From Nematostella vectensis (lineage: Eukaryota > Cnidaria > Anthozoa > Actiniaria > Edwardsiidae): 64,000 bases of DNA. Within the stretch, counting starts at the first letter, position 1. The number at the start of each line of letters is the position of its first letter. Below are positions 33,701 to 41,194 of the stretch, piece after piece. The position numbers were made by a program, and so were the translations under genes. The stretch lies in assembly GCF_932526225.1 (NCBI RefSeq), contig NC_064036.1, positions 8,253,519 to 8,317,518 on the forward strand, in the 5' to 3' direction. Under the pieces are notes generated by a model that saw nothing but the letters and a program-made list of their open reading frames with translations, did not search any database and was not told where the DNA came from.

Positions 33701-36531
33701 CGCATGCCCCGGGGCATCCTCGCGCGCTCGTGTTCACCTCTCACTGAGCGGCAATAGGGGACTTGCGCTAAAAACACGTGACCTTTTCAGTGGCAAATTC
33801 AAGCCAAAATAAACACAGAAATGTCTGCGCTTGTCTAAACAAAAAACGACGAAAAAATAAAATCTTTATATACAAATAAGCCCTTTCTGACAAAGAAACG
33901 TTCCCGCTGATTCTTAAGCGCTGAATTGGTTTTTGTTACTGTTATTTTGCCGCTAAAAGCCTGAGCGCGCGCTACTTTGCCACTCAAAAAGTCACGTGAT
34001 CACTTATCGCAAGCTTCCTATTAGGGAAAGAGACCCTGGTGAGATTTCTCGTGTTACTCCTAGATTCTGGTTGCTAAACGAAATAGAAACGAAGAGACCA
34101 GCTCTCTCCAGGGCCTCTTTTTCTCCTTGCCCTTGAGGTATGAGAGTGGTGGATACTGGCGAGCGAGGATAGCGAACGATATCTCTAGCTCTCGCATGTG
34201 CAGTAGTGACGCTTTGCCTATGTGTGCTGGTCCCAAACGTGCGATTTTCCCCCATATGTTTTTATGCGTCCATGATAATATCATAGCACTAACTAACCCG
34301 CAAGGCTTACCTGTGCAGTAGTTACACATCTTAGGGCAGTTCAACTGAACCCACTCGTCTGCGTTACACTGATCTGCGCTGTATGCGTAACATCGCTCGT
34401 TATCTTTGCACCAGGACTCCTCTGATGGAACAATAAGTAAGCAATGATTAATTTGAGGGAGGTATCCGAATGAGTAATACTTTCTATGCAAGTAAAGCCA
34501 ACTCCTCCGATAAGCGTTTATCTTCTGGGACCAGCCGCTCGCTTATGCCTAGTGCACACTAGTGACATAACGACATAACAACATAGGCGCGCACACACTC
34601 TTTTAAGCCCAACATAACGACATGGACATAATAACATAAAAGAAAAAACATGTTTTTTGTCTCATGTCATTATGTTTATGTCGTTATGTTGGGCTTATGT
34701 CAAAATGTCGAACCATTCACACTTGAACATATGAACATAAGGGTGCACGCGCCTATGTCATTATGTCGTTGTGTCACTAGTGTGTACCAGGCATTATAAG
34801 CATGCTCAAATATAAATTGTGTTTAACCAGGGAAGGAGGGTGGGGTTGACTGTCTAAGAAATAATGTGCTACGCCCTCGGTGATTTACACGCTTTTGTTA
34901 GAAGCCAATTTTGAACGATAAAGAACTGAGTAACTGCTACACCTGCTGCCTTTTTAAAGCAAATGAAAGCAGAGGGGAGATGTGGATCGTATAATTCGTA
35001 CAATTATCCGTTAAAGGTCATTGTATGTTTCTTCTCTTGTCATTTGACAATTGACCCGTATAAAGTTGCCCCGGGGGGAGGGGGTGGGGGAGTCTGCATA
35101 AAACTAGACGGGGATCGTCTAATGATCGTCCTAACTTTTAGGGTATTTATCAAATTCTATTCACTGCACTTGCGTAGGAGGTGTTCAAAGTTTCTTTCTC
35201 TTCTGCTATCTTAAGGTTAGAAATTGCTTCGACCAGACCCAATGTGTTATCGTATAGGGGCTAGAATTGCTGCTGACCACTTTCAAAGTGCTCTCTTTTA
35301 GGGTTGAAATTAATTTTGCCGACGATCACCCCGCCTCTTTTGATGTGAGTCCCCCTCATCCCCTGTGAAAATCGCTAACAAAAAGTGTCAAGCTTGGCGT
35401 TGAGTGTAACGCTCGGCTAGTCAAGCATGTGGGCACATGCCCTACCATCCAGTCTCTGACATGTTATCTTAAACGGGACATTGATGACGCGCCCTGTCGA
35501 CAAAACTAGTGGTGTCTCAATATTTTCTACGGGATAATAATATATAGTCTTTAAAACGATTATATGGTTCTTTTTCTTGGTTCTTTTTCTTGGGAATAAA
35601 GATAAAAAGTGTTTTGAAAGTTTGATATACATGGTGCTGCAAACGTTCTTTCAGATTATTTGTTTGTTCATTCAATGATTTATGAATTCATGAAATGAAA
35701 TAGCGGCCATTTCAATAATCTTGATGACTTGGAACTAAGTTCTTTTTTTTTTTTTTTTTTTTAATATATATTTTTAAATATCGAAGATACCCTGAAATTG
35801 TAACCTTATTTATTTTAACACTTTTTTTTGCCGGCGAAAAAATAATACGAATGGCATAAGAGCACTTTTTGATACTTTTTTTTAAGATTCAAGGTTTTGA
35901 AATTTTCTCTTATAGCATTTTATAGATTTTTTGTTTATGCTTTTCGTTAATATTTGAAGGACACCAGAACATAAAGTAAATAAAATTTGATCTTTGACTC
36001 GGGTTAATCTTTAAGTGTCAGGTGTTTTGCTAAAAAAATTTTAACGTCGAGAAACTTTTATATTAACGGTTTGAATACAGCCAACAAATTGACCTTATAC
36101 AGTTGATAAAGTTCTCTTTTTTGCAGTAAGTTATAATTTATTACGATATTTTATCGGCTTCTCAGTCGGGTGGCTGCTTTCAAGTTTTGTTCCGGACCTG
36201 CTACTCTTTGTTCTGACTTAAATGAAATATTAACTTAAATGTATTTTGTCAAAAATATTATGACAAAATGGCCGCTATTCTTGATATTTAAGATGCAAAA
36301 TCTTAAAAATCGAGACGCCCCAAAGATCTTGCTACTTTTCTACCCCAGTTATCATAAAAAGAATTTGTTGTGCTATAATATCAGACGAAGGATTGATATG
36401 TATCGGGGCCCATTACATTGTTAGATTGTTGCATAATACAACTTGAGTTTCGTGTTAAATGGCTCACCTGAATTCGCCCATGATGTAAACAGTGCAATAA
36501 CGCATAAGGTCGCTAACTGTAATGTTAACAT
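478..36531 (-). CDS. Gene D: giant secreted multidomain ShKT/VWC/FN2/TSP1/WSC-like/vWA/LamG/PA14/GON protein (62 exons, 3' end outside window)
   Basis: Sixty-two exons join in one open frame from the signal-peptide ATG (36531) to a GON exon ending in phase 2 at 478. They total 13,370 coding bases, or at least 4456 residues, and the end lies beyond base 1. Nearly every exon is phase 1-1. The vWA, WSC-like, LamG and PA14 folds span two or three exons with internal phases 0 or 2, but each block is 1-1 overall. There are 33 TSP1 domains. No HExxH metalloprotease, no transmembrane segment and no internal stop was found. A strong acceptor (tttttttgtttttag) just upstream suggests that coding exon 1 begins at about 36640 with a 5'UTR intron. 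The product is most likely an extracellular matrix or mucus scaffold. The main uncertainty is whether all exons belong to a single transcript; no second signal peptide or terminal stop was seen between them. Confidence 0.8.
913..1612 (-). CDS. Gene D exons 60-61: PA14 domain
   Basis: Exons 1291..1612 (phase 1-2) and 913..1103 (phase 2-1) encode a PA14 beta-barrel, a fold found in glycosidases, yeast adhesins and the fibrocystin family. Signature pieces are [20 protein letters not shown], the conserved [13 protein letters not shown], and the C-terminal strand [14 protein letters not shown] followed by DALTVGY. The ADDEAELFL segment is the usual calcium or ligand-site region. A carbohydrate-binding or adhesive role is inferred from the family. 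Confidence 0.9.
1932..3085 (-). CDS. Gene D exons 57-59: LamG-like jelly-roll domain
   Basis: Exons 2924..3085, 2536..2717 and 1932..2274 form one laminin-G/concanavalin-like jelly roll. It opens with [22 protein letters not shown], continues with [12 protein letters not shown] and [13 protein letters not shown], then [17 protein letters not shown] and [20 protein letters not shown]. These are the typical 'sheet, WTHvAgtyD, DevriynraLs' landmarks of the LamGL/Laminin_G_3 families. The donor at 2536 is the weak GTTAAG; it was chosen because it preserves both frame and fold. The likely role is glycan or protein binding outside the cell. Confidence 0.85.
3175..3312 (-). CDS. Gene D exon 56: Ala/Gln-rich linker
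   Basis: This phase 1-1 exon of 46 codons has no domain signature. It is rich in Ala, Gln and His and predicted to be helical or disordered. It joins the third vWA domain to the LamG-like domain and ends in a Lys/Arg-containing VERK at a GTGCCT donor, a weak splice site. The frame would also stay open if the exon were skipped. Confidence 0.7.
3499..4368 (-). CDS. Gene D exons 54-55: third vWA domain, degenerate MIDAS
   Basis: Exons 4145..4368 (phase 1-0) and 3499..3841 (phase 0-1) encode a von Willebrand A fold. It starts [17 protein letters not shown], where the MIDAS DxSxS motif has become DSSSD. The Asp that follows the fourth strand in metal-binding vWA domains (V-T-D-G) is replaced in [14 protein letters not shown]. 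The C-terminal strand [20 protein letters not shown] is well kept. The fold is clear but metal-dependent ligand binding is doubtful. Confidence 0.85.
4553..5569 (-). CDS. Gene D exon 53: Gln/Thr/Pro/Ala-rich mucin-like linker
   Basis: A single 1017-bp exon (339 codons, phase 1-1) separates the second and third vWA domains. It opens with a non-repetitive stretch ([17 protein letters not shown]) and then becomes almost entirely Q, T, P, A and Y. Near its end a 36-bp unit (4613..4815) repeats about 5.5 times and encodes [12 protein letters not shown]-type 12-mers. The composition suits O-glycosylation. The plus-strand ORFs here are mirror images of the repeat. Confidence 0.85.
5714..6640 (-). 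CDS. Gene D exons 51-52: second vWA domain, MIDAS lost
   Basis: Exons 6312..6640 (phase 1-0) and 5714..5951 (phase 0-1) encode a vWA fold. The first strand reads [12 protein letters not shown], so the DxSxS motif is gone. The fold is recognised by [19 protein letters not shown], by [12 protein letters not shown] and by the last strand [12 protein letters not shown]. The strand that normally ends in an Asp-Gly reads [12 protein letters not shown]. The domain keeps the GTRLDDAL helix but lacks most metal ligands, so it is probably structural. Confidence 0.85.
6882..7028 (-). CDS. Gene D exon 50: TSP1 domain 33, between vWA domains
   Basis: This 147-bp phase 1-1 exon encodes a short TSP1 repeat, [19 protein letters not shown], with six cysteines. 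The usual mid-domain segment is shortened ([10 protein letters not shown]). It is the only TSP1 module inside the vWA block. WxxWxxC and CxxTCG are the usual C-mannosylation and O-fucosylation sequences of this family. Confidence 0.9.
7271..7930 (-). CDS. Gene D exons 48-49: first vWA domain, MIDAS intact
   Basis: Exons 7791..7930 (phase 1-0) and 7271..7718 (phase 0-1) encode a canonical vWA domain. The MIDAS is complete: [14 protein letters not shown] gives DxSxS, the Thr follows in [13 protein letters not shown], and the Asp is in [10 protein letters not shown]. The tail runs [12 protein letters not shown] to [16 protein letters not shown] and ends in a Pro-rich KPPPPP hinge. It is the only one of the three vWA domains likely to bind a divalent cation. 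An RGD tripeptide lies in the MIDAS Thr loop. Confidence 0.93.
8108..9941 (-). CDS. Gene D exons 44-47: TSP1 domains 29-32
   Basis: Four phase 1-1 exons lie at 9756..9941, 9240..9410, 8463..8633 and 8108..8257. Each encodes one TSP1 repeat with WxxW, CS/TxxCG and six cysteines, for example [18 protein letters not shown] in domain 30. Domain 32 is the shortest (150 bp): it has [17 protein letters not shown] and lacks the usual P-x-P segment. The array links the second WSC-like module to the first vWA domain. The 9110..8927 part of the intron between domains 30 and 31 is a MITE. Confidence 0.93.
8927..9110. mobile_element. MITE-like element with about 28-bp terminal inverted repeats
   Basis: The left end 'cctccattgggaaacg...tatgggttta' is inverted at the right end as 'taaacccatag...ttttcccatggagg'. 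The roughly 180-bp interior has no coding potential. It is in an intron of gene D. Confidence 0.6.
10179..10848 (-). CDS. Gene D exons 42-43: second WSC-like cysteine module
   Basis: Exons 10704..10848 (phase 1-2) and 10179..10423 (phase 2-1) encode a module opening [10 protein letters not shown] and [10 protein letters not shown], then [20 protein letters not shown] followed by CYSG. The 'GC.RD' start and the 'G...FG.Q..GECWSG'-type centre match WSC domains, which are putative carbohydrate-binding modules. A longer C-terminal extension includes [20 protein letters not shown]. The first Cys codon is split across the intron from the preceding TSP1 exon. It duplicates the module at 14899..15663. 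Confidence 0.75.
11019..14661 (-). CDS. Gene D exons 34-41: TSP1 domains 21-28
   Basis: Eight single-domain phase 1-1 exons lie at 14473..14661, 13803..13973, 13411..13578, 12940..13119, 12387..12557, 11944..12114, 11547..11723 and 11019..11186. All keep WxxW or a close variant and six cysteines. Two subtypes alternate. Long forms contain GG..C..LG, for example domain 21, [17 protein letters not shown]. Short 168-171 bp forms read C.G...E, for example domain 22. Domain 25 has W-K-M-W in place of WSxW. The last exon (domain 28, [17 protein letters not shown]) ends DCC and donates the first base of the WSC-like module's first Cys codon. Confidence 0.93.
14899..15663 (-). CDS. Gene D exons 32-33: first WSC-like cysteine module
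   Basis: Exons 15498..15663 (phase 1-2) and 14899..15143 (phase 2-1) encode [20 protein letters not shown] followed by LL, then [20 protein letters not shown] followed by CWSG, then HPWLGCI and [14 protein letters not shown]. The GCYRD opening and GY.HFGLQ..G.CWSG core are WSC-like. The roughly 60-residue extension after CWSG is not part of a standard WSC domain. I know similar composite modules only as a general cnidarian pattern, so the WSC label is tentative. Confidence 0.75.
15833..24910 (-). CDS. Gene D exons 13-31: TSP1 domains 1-20
   Basis: Nineteen phase 1-1 exons encode 20 TSP1 domains: 24728..24910, 24000..24182, 23487..23663, 22448..22786 (two domains), 21937..22119, 21387..21563, 21055..21231, 20713..20895, 20133..20309, 19731..19907, 19471..19647, 18843..19007, 18517..18699, 18124..18300, 17868..18044, 17493..17675, 16981..17151, 16564..16740 and 15833..16000. 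Most begin [VI]-[DNH]-G-x-[YFW]-x-x-W and are 177 or 183 bp. Domain 3 has CDKSCDKGK, losing the conserved Gly after CxxSC. Domain 13 starts with an extra Cys pair ([10 protein letters not shown]). Only 22448..22786 fuses two domains, which suggests intron loss. The donor of domain 11 (GTTGGT) is weak. Confidence 0.93.
16416..16473. repeat. (ATTC)n microsatellite
   Basis: An uninterrupted tetranucleotide run of about 14 units lies in the intron between TSP1 domains 19 and 20 of gene D. Confidence 0.95.
22770..23215. repeat. 70-bp tandem array copying a splice acceptor of gene D
   Basis: A unit of about 70 bp repeats roughly 6.5 times. The first unit overlaps the start of the exon 22448..22786. 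Each downstream unit carries 'ccgtcaactgtaca' or a close variant, which on the minus strand is the acceptor (..tacag) plus the first codons of the TSP1 exon. Confidence 0.9.
25390..25505. repeat. Impure (GAT)n/(GATGAT) microsatellite
   Basis: A GAT/ATG-rich trinucleotide tract lies just downstream, in transcript direction, of the FN2 exon donor of gene D. A 9-kb open-looking frame across it is an artefact of composition. Confidence 0.8.
25525..25689 (-). CDS. Gene D exon 12: fibronectin type II domain
   Basis: This phase 1-1 exon of 165 bp encodes [20 protein letters not shown], then [18 protein letters not shown]. These are the hallmark CxFPFxYxxxxYxxC and WCAxTxxxDxDxxWGxC motifs of fibronectin type II domains, known from fibronectin, gelatinases and mannose receptors as collagen or glycan binders. 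Its neighbour upstream is VWC and downstream the TSP1 array. Gene C has the same VWC-FN2 pair. Confidence 0.9.
25849..26006. mobile_element. Short TIR element (gccgtagcaga termini)
   Basis: The element ends in 'cagtgccgtagcaga' and 'tctgctacggccctg', which are inverted copies with two mismatches. The interior matches elements at 1..135 and 58597..58768. It is non-coding and intronic in gene D. Confidence 0.75.
26507..26689 (-). CDS. Gene D exon 11: von Willebrand factor C domain
   Basis: This phase 1-1 exon of 183 bp carries the VWC cysteine pattern: [19 protein letters not shown], then [12 protein letters not shown] and [10 protein letters not shown]. The CxxCxC and CCxxC motifs identify the chordin-like cysteine-rich fold, which commonly binds growth factors of the TGF-beta superfamily. 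In this setting, followed by FN2 and TSP1, a structural matrix role is equally possible. Confidence 0.9.
27106..27257 (-). CDS. Gene D exons 9-10: two micro-exons (48 and 33 bp)
   Basis: Exons 27210..27257 ([15 protein letters not shown]) and 27106..27138 ([10 protein letters not shown]) both are phase 1-1 with good splice sites. They encode a short Thr/Val/Pro linker between the last ShKT and the VWC domain. They are called from splice signals and frame alone, so they are less certain than the domain exons, but skipping either would not shift the frame. Confidence 0.6.
28687..29220 (-). CDS. Gene D exons 7-8: ShKT domains 3 and 4
   Basis: Two 105-bp phase 1-1 exons (29116..29220 and 28687..28791) encode compact six-cysteine ShKT modules: [20 protein letters not shown] and [20 protein letters not shown], each continuing to a WxxxNCxxxCxxC end. 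The Lys-Tyr pair that gives sea-anemone ShK toxin its potassium-channel activity is absent; Trp stands at the equivalent place, as in ShKT modules of secreted enzymes and matrix proteins. A structural role is inferred. Confidence 0.9.
29233..29662. repeat. 24-bp minisatellite next to a ShKT acceptor
   Basis: The unit 'acacgttagtctaggtcgttagat' repeats about 18 times with point changes. It begins only about 12 bp from the acceptor of the ShKT exon 29116..29220. Confidence 0.93.
29891..30136 (-). CDS. Gene D exon 6: linker between ShKT 2 and 3
   Basis: A phase 1-1 exon of 82 codons with no recognised domain. It has alternating hydrophobic stretches suggesting beta strands: [27 protein letters not shown] and [11 protein letters not shown]. 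It ends in a Gly/Asn/Ala tail with an N-glycosylation site (NST). Gene B has a comparable linker beside its second ShKT (YTIHVKPKFV... ENIEIDVP), which may be a divergent counterpart. Confidence 0.75.
30477..30822 (-). CDS. Gene D exons 4-5: micro-exon and ShKT domain 2
   Basis: Micro-exon 30781..30822 ([13 protein letters not shown], phase 1-1) is followed by ShKT exon 30477..30593. The ShKT begins [20 protein letters not shown] and ends NCPAKCGLC, with all six cysteines. Both splice cleanly in frame. Confidence 0.85.
32106..33362 (-). CDS. Gene D exon 3: Tyr/Pro/Ala/Gln-rich linker with beta-like repeats
   Basis: One 1257-bp phase 1-1 exon (418 codons). The first half is built of Ala-Tyr-Pro-Gln units; a 48-bp DNA repeat around 32960..33180 encodes [16 protein letters not shown]-type 16-mers. 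The second half changes character: short alternating segments recur, namely [45 protein letters not shown] and NVSVSFRAK, many with N-glycosylation sites. It lies between ShKT 1 and ShKT 2. No family was recognised for either half. Confidence 0.88.
34311..34421 (-). CDS. Gene D exon 2: ShKT domain 1
   Basis: This 111-bp phase 1-1 exon encodes a six-cysteine ShKT module starting [20 protein letters not shown] and ending NCPKMCNYC. It is the first folded domain after the signal peptide. The splice sites are strong (ccatcag and GTAAGC). Confidence 0.9.
34546..34794. mobile_element. Palindromic MITE, copy 1 (tgcctagtgcacactagtgacataacgacata family)
   Basis: Left and right halves are near-perfect inverted copies built of 'gacataacgacata' units. 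The same element occurs inverted at 61690..61896. It lies in intron 1 of gene D and has no ORF. Confidence 0.85.
36468..36531 (-). CDS. Gene D exon 1: signal peptide
   Basis: ATG at 36531 follows an in-frame stop and a good context (agcaaaATG). It encodes [20 protein letters not shown], a hydrophobic secretion signal that ends near a small-residue cleavage site, and splices in phase 1 at GTGAGC. The same short phase-1 signal exon starts genes B and C. Confidence 0.85.
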
Positions 36532-39500
36532 TTTGCTAGTTGCTTTTCTCCCGTCTTCCCTTATTCCTTAATCGTTTTCTACTAGATGGTTTAGAAGGCT
36601 CCTCGGCCTCCAACCGCTGTTGGATTTTTCTACTGCAAATCTAAAAACAAAAAAAATATAATGTTAGAATTTTCATTTCATTTTCTTATGGGATAGAAAT
36701 TGAGGATTGCTTACGGATCTTGCAGTTAATTTTGCTTATCATAAGCATTGGTATGTGTATGAGGAAAAAAAGAGATGGGTTTGATGTCTGTCGAACCGAT
36801 AGAAATAAGATAAATAACGCTTCGAACCATGCCTAAACCCCGGTAAAACGAGTTATTTTGCATAACCCTTGAAGGTAAAAAAAAACTTTAATGCAATTAA
36901 ACTAGTGCACCCAGGATGCTGCAACTAGTCGATATGACAGTTGCTATGACTTTGGTCAGGTTTACTCAAGAGTAGCTCCACGATACTTCCACAGCAAGAT
37001 TATTTGTACAAGAGTTTCAGGTATAGGATTTGCCAAAGCGCTAAACCTACTTCTGTTTTCCCCTGAAGTCGTAGTTTGAGATACTAGAAGATGGAGTTAC
37101 GAGAGTAATTGAACTTGCGGGTACAGGATGGTGGTGATTCCACCCTCTAGCAAAATATTGATCAATAATTTTTATTTGAACGCCGCTTTAATTTGTGTAT
37201 CTATTGTCAGCGCATAGACCCCTTCACCCATTCCAGTAATCGTACGATAGAAAAGCCCACGACGACGACGATAACGACTTTTATATGAAAAATCAAAGTA
37301 ATTAGACATTTTAGTAAAAAGATCAAACGACAGGCTAGTATGCAACCCCCTCTCTATAGTTAAAATAGTTAAGTTAAATTATGGTTATTGAGAAAGGTAT
37401 CGCGTTATAGTCAGATGGTTTAGTCTGGTTCTATGGGAAATGGTGTGTGAGCAAGATCTGCCCAACCAGGAAAAATTCCAACGCTCAAATGCTTTTAGAT
37501 TACTCTTGAGATTTCCCCCAAAAACCAACTTAATCTACTCTCAAATCACATCAATGTGGACGATATAAATTTACCTTATTTCTACAGTAGCACGCGGCGA
37601 AGTATTCAAAGAAAATCCAAAATACCCTATCACCGTAATTTCTTCATCCTGGCTCTAAGAACGATAAGTAAACTACTCTCGAGAACAAATCAGGAATTCT
37701 TTTGTTCGCGTATTTGGCGCGCGCATGCGCAGTGCTTGAGCCACGTATGTAATCAATCAAGGCACCATCAGTTTGCGCTAACACCGCAAGGTTGTTTTTG
37801 TGATCGGATAACTGGTCGCCAATTAGCTTATACTTGTACGTTCACGGAAACTATACTCACCCAAGGTCGCATACAAACGTCTTAGAACTCTCGTGGCCCG
37901 AACAATGTTTTACACGCTTTTTTTTCAATTTATTTATATCTCCTATGTTCTATGTCTCCTATATTCTCTTGTATCGTAGAATGTTTTATGTTGGTTGTAT
38001 TGGGTGTACAAAGGTTTCACGCTTGAATGTTCTAGCTGGTTTCGAATCACAAAAGGATGCAGTTTTTCCTTGTGTGGCCATTTCTCTGTCAGTTAGAGCA
38101 CACTGCATATCTACCACCAAAGGGGTATTTGTGATCCCTCATTCGTACGTCAAGGGTCGTGTTTGTCTTCCTGGTGTGGAAACACTAGAGATCAAAGATT
38201 ACGAACTGGTCGTACATGCTACTGCAGGCTGCTTCTGGTGGCCTTGTATGCGAGACCGGTCTTTTCAGATTCTGAGTGTCTTGCAGAAATAAAACAAATT
38301 ACGAAAATATACAAATCTGTTAGGAGTGATGCTTACGTAATTCATTTGGTTTGCCAAAAAATCCTTTTTGCATAGTTTGTAGGGGATGATGATTTAATGA
38401 TAGTATTGTACGCTGTTGTTACTACTCTCTATCACTATAATCAAACAGTTTTATTGTAAAGGTCGATACGCTCCTTGACTCAGACCCTATCATCCAGAGA
38501 TCATGGACAGTCTTTCAATATCTCGATGGTTTATGGATTATGTTACAAGCTTGATATCTGTTTCGTCCTAGTCTCCGCACGTCCTCATAGTCCATCTCCC
38601 AACACAGAAAACCCTGACTTGGATCTTCGAAGATAGACAAATTTAGATATGTCGGTTGAACACTCATTTTGCACGGCAACAAGGCCAGAGATATAGCAGC
38701 CCGCTCATAAGGCCTAACGTAACGTAGCTTGATTACCTCATTGTTCTATTGTATTCCCGTTTTACTGTTTTTTTTTTTTTCATTGTTTTGTCTGTGATGC
38801 ATCAGTCCAATGTGGTGTAACCTTCTGAGAGCTGCTACACGACCCAACGAGGCTGTGTCTTACGGCAAATATAGGGACAGGACATCAGACATAGGGGAGG
38901 AATCAGTTCAGGCAACATAAATGATTTGAAAGTTTTTTTATTCTCTTAAATTTCTTAATCAGAAATATAATACATCCACCTTTATTCATATGTTAATCAT
39001 CTTTCTAAGAGTTAGTTAAAAATAATTTGAATAAAATATGTTTGGTTGATTTGAATTAAGTCCTTTTGATTTGGATTCTTCTCTTCAATAATACAGTAGA
39101 AAAAAAGAGAACTCACAGCTTTGATGCATTTATAAACCCGTTTGCGGTCATGTTCCCCGAATATCTAGCGGTTAATCTCCTCACTGTCGCCATTTTGCTT
39201 TTCAGTGACCGTTCTCTACTCAAGCGACCAATTCAAGATAGCGGCTGGTTTCTGCGACTAAAACACCTTTTGTAACGCCTCCTAATCATCACTAGATGGA
39301 TGCTTTTAGTTAAGAGTTCCCACATTTTTAAAAGCGAATAAACCTCCTAGTAAAAAGAAACTCTCGCAATCGCGCTCAGAGTACTAGAAACTTAGGTTTA
39401 ATGAACATGCCTCAATAATATCGTATCTAGCAAAGTTCCTTTGAATTCAAAATGGTACTTTAGCTGAAAGATTGCGCCGACTCGGGCAAAATTTTCAATC

Positions 39501-39834
39501 GTGAAGGCCAAATTCAAAAGTTTGCAAATTGTGTCCTGGTTAAGACGTTAATAGAAATGATGGCTTGCTATAGCAAGTATATGTCGCTACATATAATCTA
39601 AAGGCTGATTTAGACAGAACGATTTAGTTGTATGCGACACCTCTTCAACTTGAGTCGTAGAGTGTAAATCAGCGTACGACTCCACTACGATGCTGGACTA
39701 CGAAAGTCGTAATGTGTAATTCAGGGTTAAGACATGTCGTAAGCCGCATACGACTAAATCGTGCTGTCTTAATCCGCCTAAATGCAACGTTTCTATGGAC
39801 TAATAGTCCAAAGTCTTTGAATTACTGCCTCTAT
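36532..39834. other. Intergenic region between genes C and D
   Basis: It contains the presumed 5'UTR and promoter of gene D (acceptor-like 'tttttttgtttttag' before 36640), the 3' flank of gene C and a MITE at 39602..39779. Plus-strand ORFs of 109 and 152 codons around 37556..38292 show no recognisable domain or coding signature. No TATA box was identified with confidence. Confidence 0.5.
39602..39779. mobile_element. MITE with about 35-bp TIRs
   Basis: The left end 'aggctgatttagacag..cgatttag' is inverted at the right as 'ctaaatcg.gctgtcttaatccgcct'. It lies immediately downstream of the gene C stop codon, probably in the 3'UTR or flank. Confidence 0.75.
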
Positions 39835-41145
39835 CTAGCCTCTATAGCTTTTATAGAACTCTTCTAGGTACTTATTATAGTCCTCAGCCTGTTTTCTCGC
39901 CAGCTCGGCCGTTTTATACTGTTGTGCGTAGCGGCTATCATATTGGTAGCGCGAAGCCGTATTTGCGTCGTCAGCGTACGTAGCTTGATAGGGGTCTTGA
40001 TAAGGTTCTGGGGCAGGAGCAGGTGCTGAAGATTGAGGGGGCTCAGGATAGGCAGGGGCGGGGTTTGGGTAGGCAGGTACCGGCTCAGGGCTGGAATATG
40101 CGGCAGGGGGCTCAGGGCTCGGGTAAACTGATGCAGGGCTGGGGTAAGCTGGTGCAGGGCTAGGGTAGGCTTGGGCAGGGCTGGGGTAGTCTTGTGCCGG
40201 TTCAGGGATTGGGTAGGCTGGAGCTGGTTCAGGGTAGACCGAAGAGCTTGCCGTATCTGCCTGTGTATTACTAGCCATGTCATTGACCTTCGTGTCGTTG
40301 CTCTGCGTAGCCTGTGTGCCGTTGTCAGTCTGTGTGCCCCCTTCAATGCGAGTATTATTTCCGTTGTTCTCTGGTTCATTGTAGCCTGTTGGTCCTTTAG
40401 CTGGAGCATACTGCGGTAGAAGACCAAGTGTTTGAGAGTTGTCTGGGTTTTTAGGGTCGGCAACCACCCCTGGACCAAGAATTGGTGCCTCGGTCGCGTT
40501 TTCCCATGCGAGAGGTGCTGGTGTAGGAGGCGGTGCTGTTGTGTTTGGCCACACTGGAGCTAATGTCGTCGTATCCGTTAAAGGAGCTTCCGTAGCGTTA
40601 AACCAAACATATGGCGGTGGTGTCATCGTTGTGTTGATGGAAGGCTTCGTAGGGACTGTGACGTTGCCACCTTCACCTCCACTAGTAGCGGTAGGGGCTG
40701 TCTCGTTCCCACTTCCACTGGGTATAGTAGCGGTAGGGACTGTCTCGTTCCCACCTCCACTGGGTGGAGTAGCGGTAGGGGCTGTCTCGTTCCCACCTCC
40801 ACTGGGTGGAGTAGCGGTAGGGGCTGTCTCGTTCCCACCTCCACTGGGTGTAGTAGCGGTAGGTGCAGTCGCGTTCGGCCACACCCATGGGGTCGTTGTA
40901 GGGGCTGGGGTCGGGACATAGCAGCCAGGATTTGGCTGAGGGTTACCATTGCATGGGGCTGTAAGGTTGGGCCACACGATTGGCGCAGCAGTAGCGACAG
41001 GCCAATTTTGTACCTGGTCAAAAGTTTCTCCGGGCTTGTGGACAACAGGAACACCACTGGACCCCTTTACTTTAGCTACCTGGGCTGGAAAAGCAACTGG
41101 CTGTTTTCTCGAAGCAACTGGCTGTTCTCTCGAAGCAGGTGTCTG

Positions 41146-41194
<49 letters not shown>

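Noticed and set aside
28687-34421. ShKT modules as potassium-channel toxins
   Set aside because: The diagnostic Lys-Tyr dyad is absent, the modules are embedded in very large multidomain proteins, and there is no propeptide-toxin organisation.
478-36531. ADAMTS protease identity for gene D, suggested by GON and TSP1
   Set aside because: No HExxH zinc site, propeptide or disintegrin-like region was seen in any exon, and a signal peptide directly precedes ShKT.
37556-38292. Overlapping plus-strand ORFs of 109 and 152 codons between genes C and D
   Set aside because: No recognisable domain, no splice or promoter context, and the two frames overlap. Composition does not resemble the real exons.
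38545-38585. Another hammerhead (minus strand GGACGAAACAG)
   Set aside because: The CUGANGA box is broken (CUAUGAG) and stem II arms are not complementary. At most it is a decayed relic.
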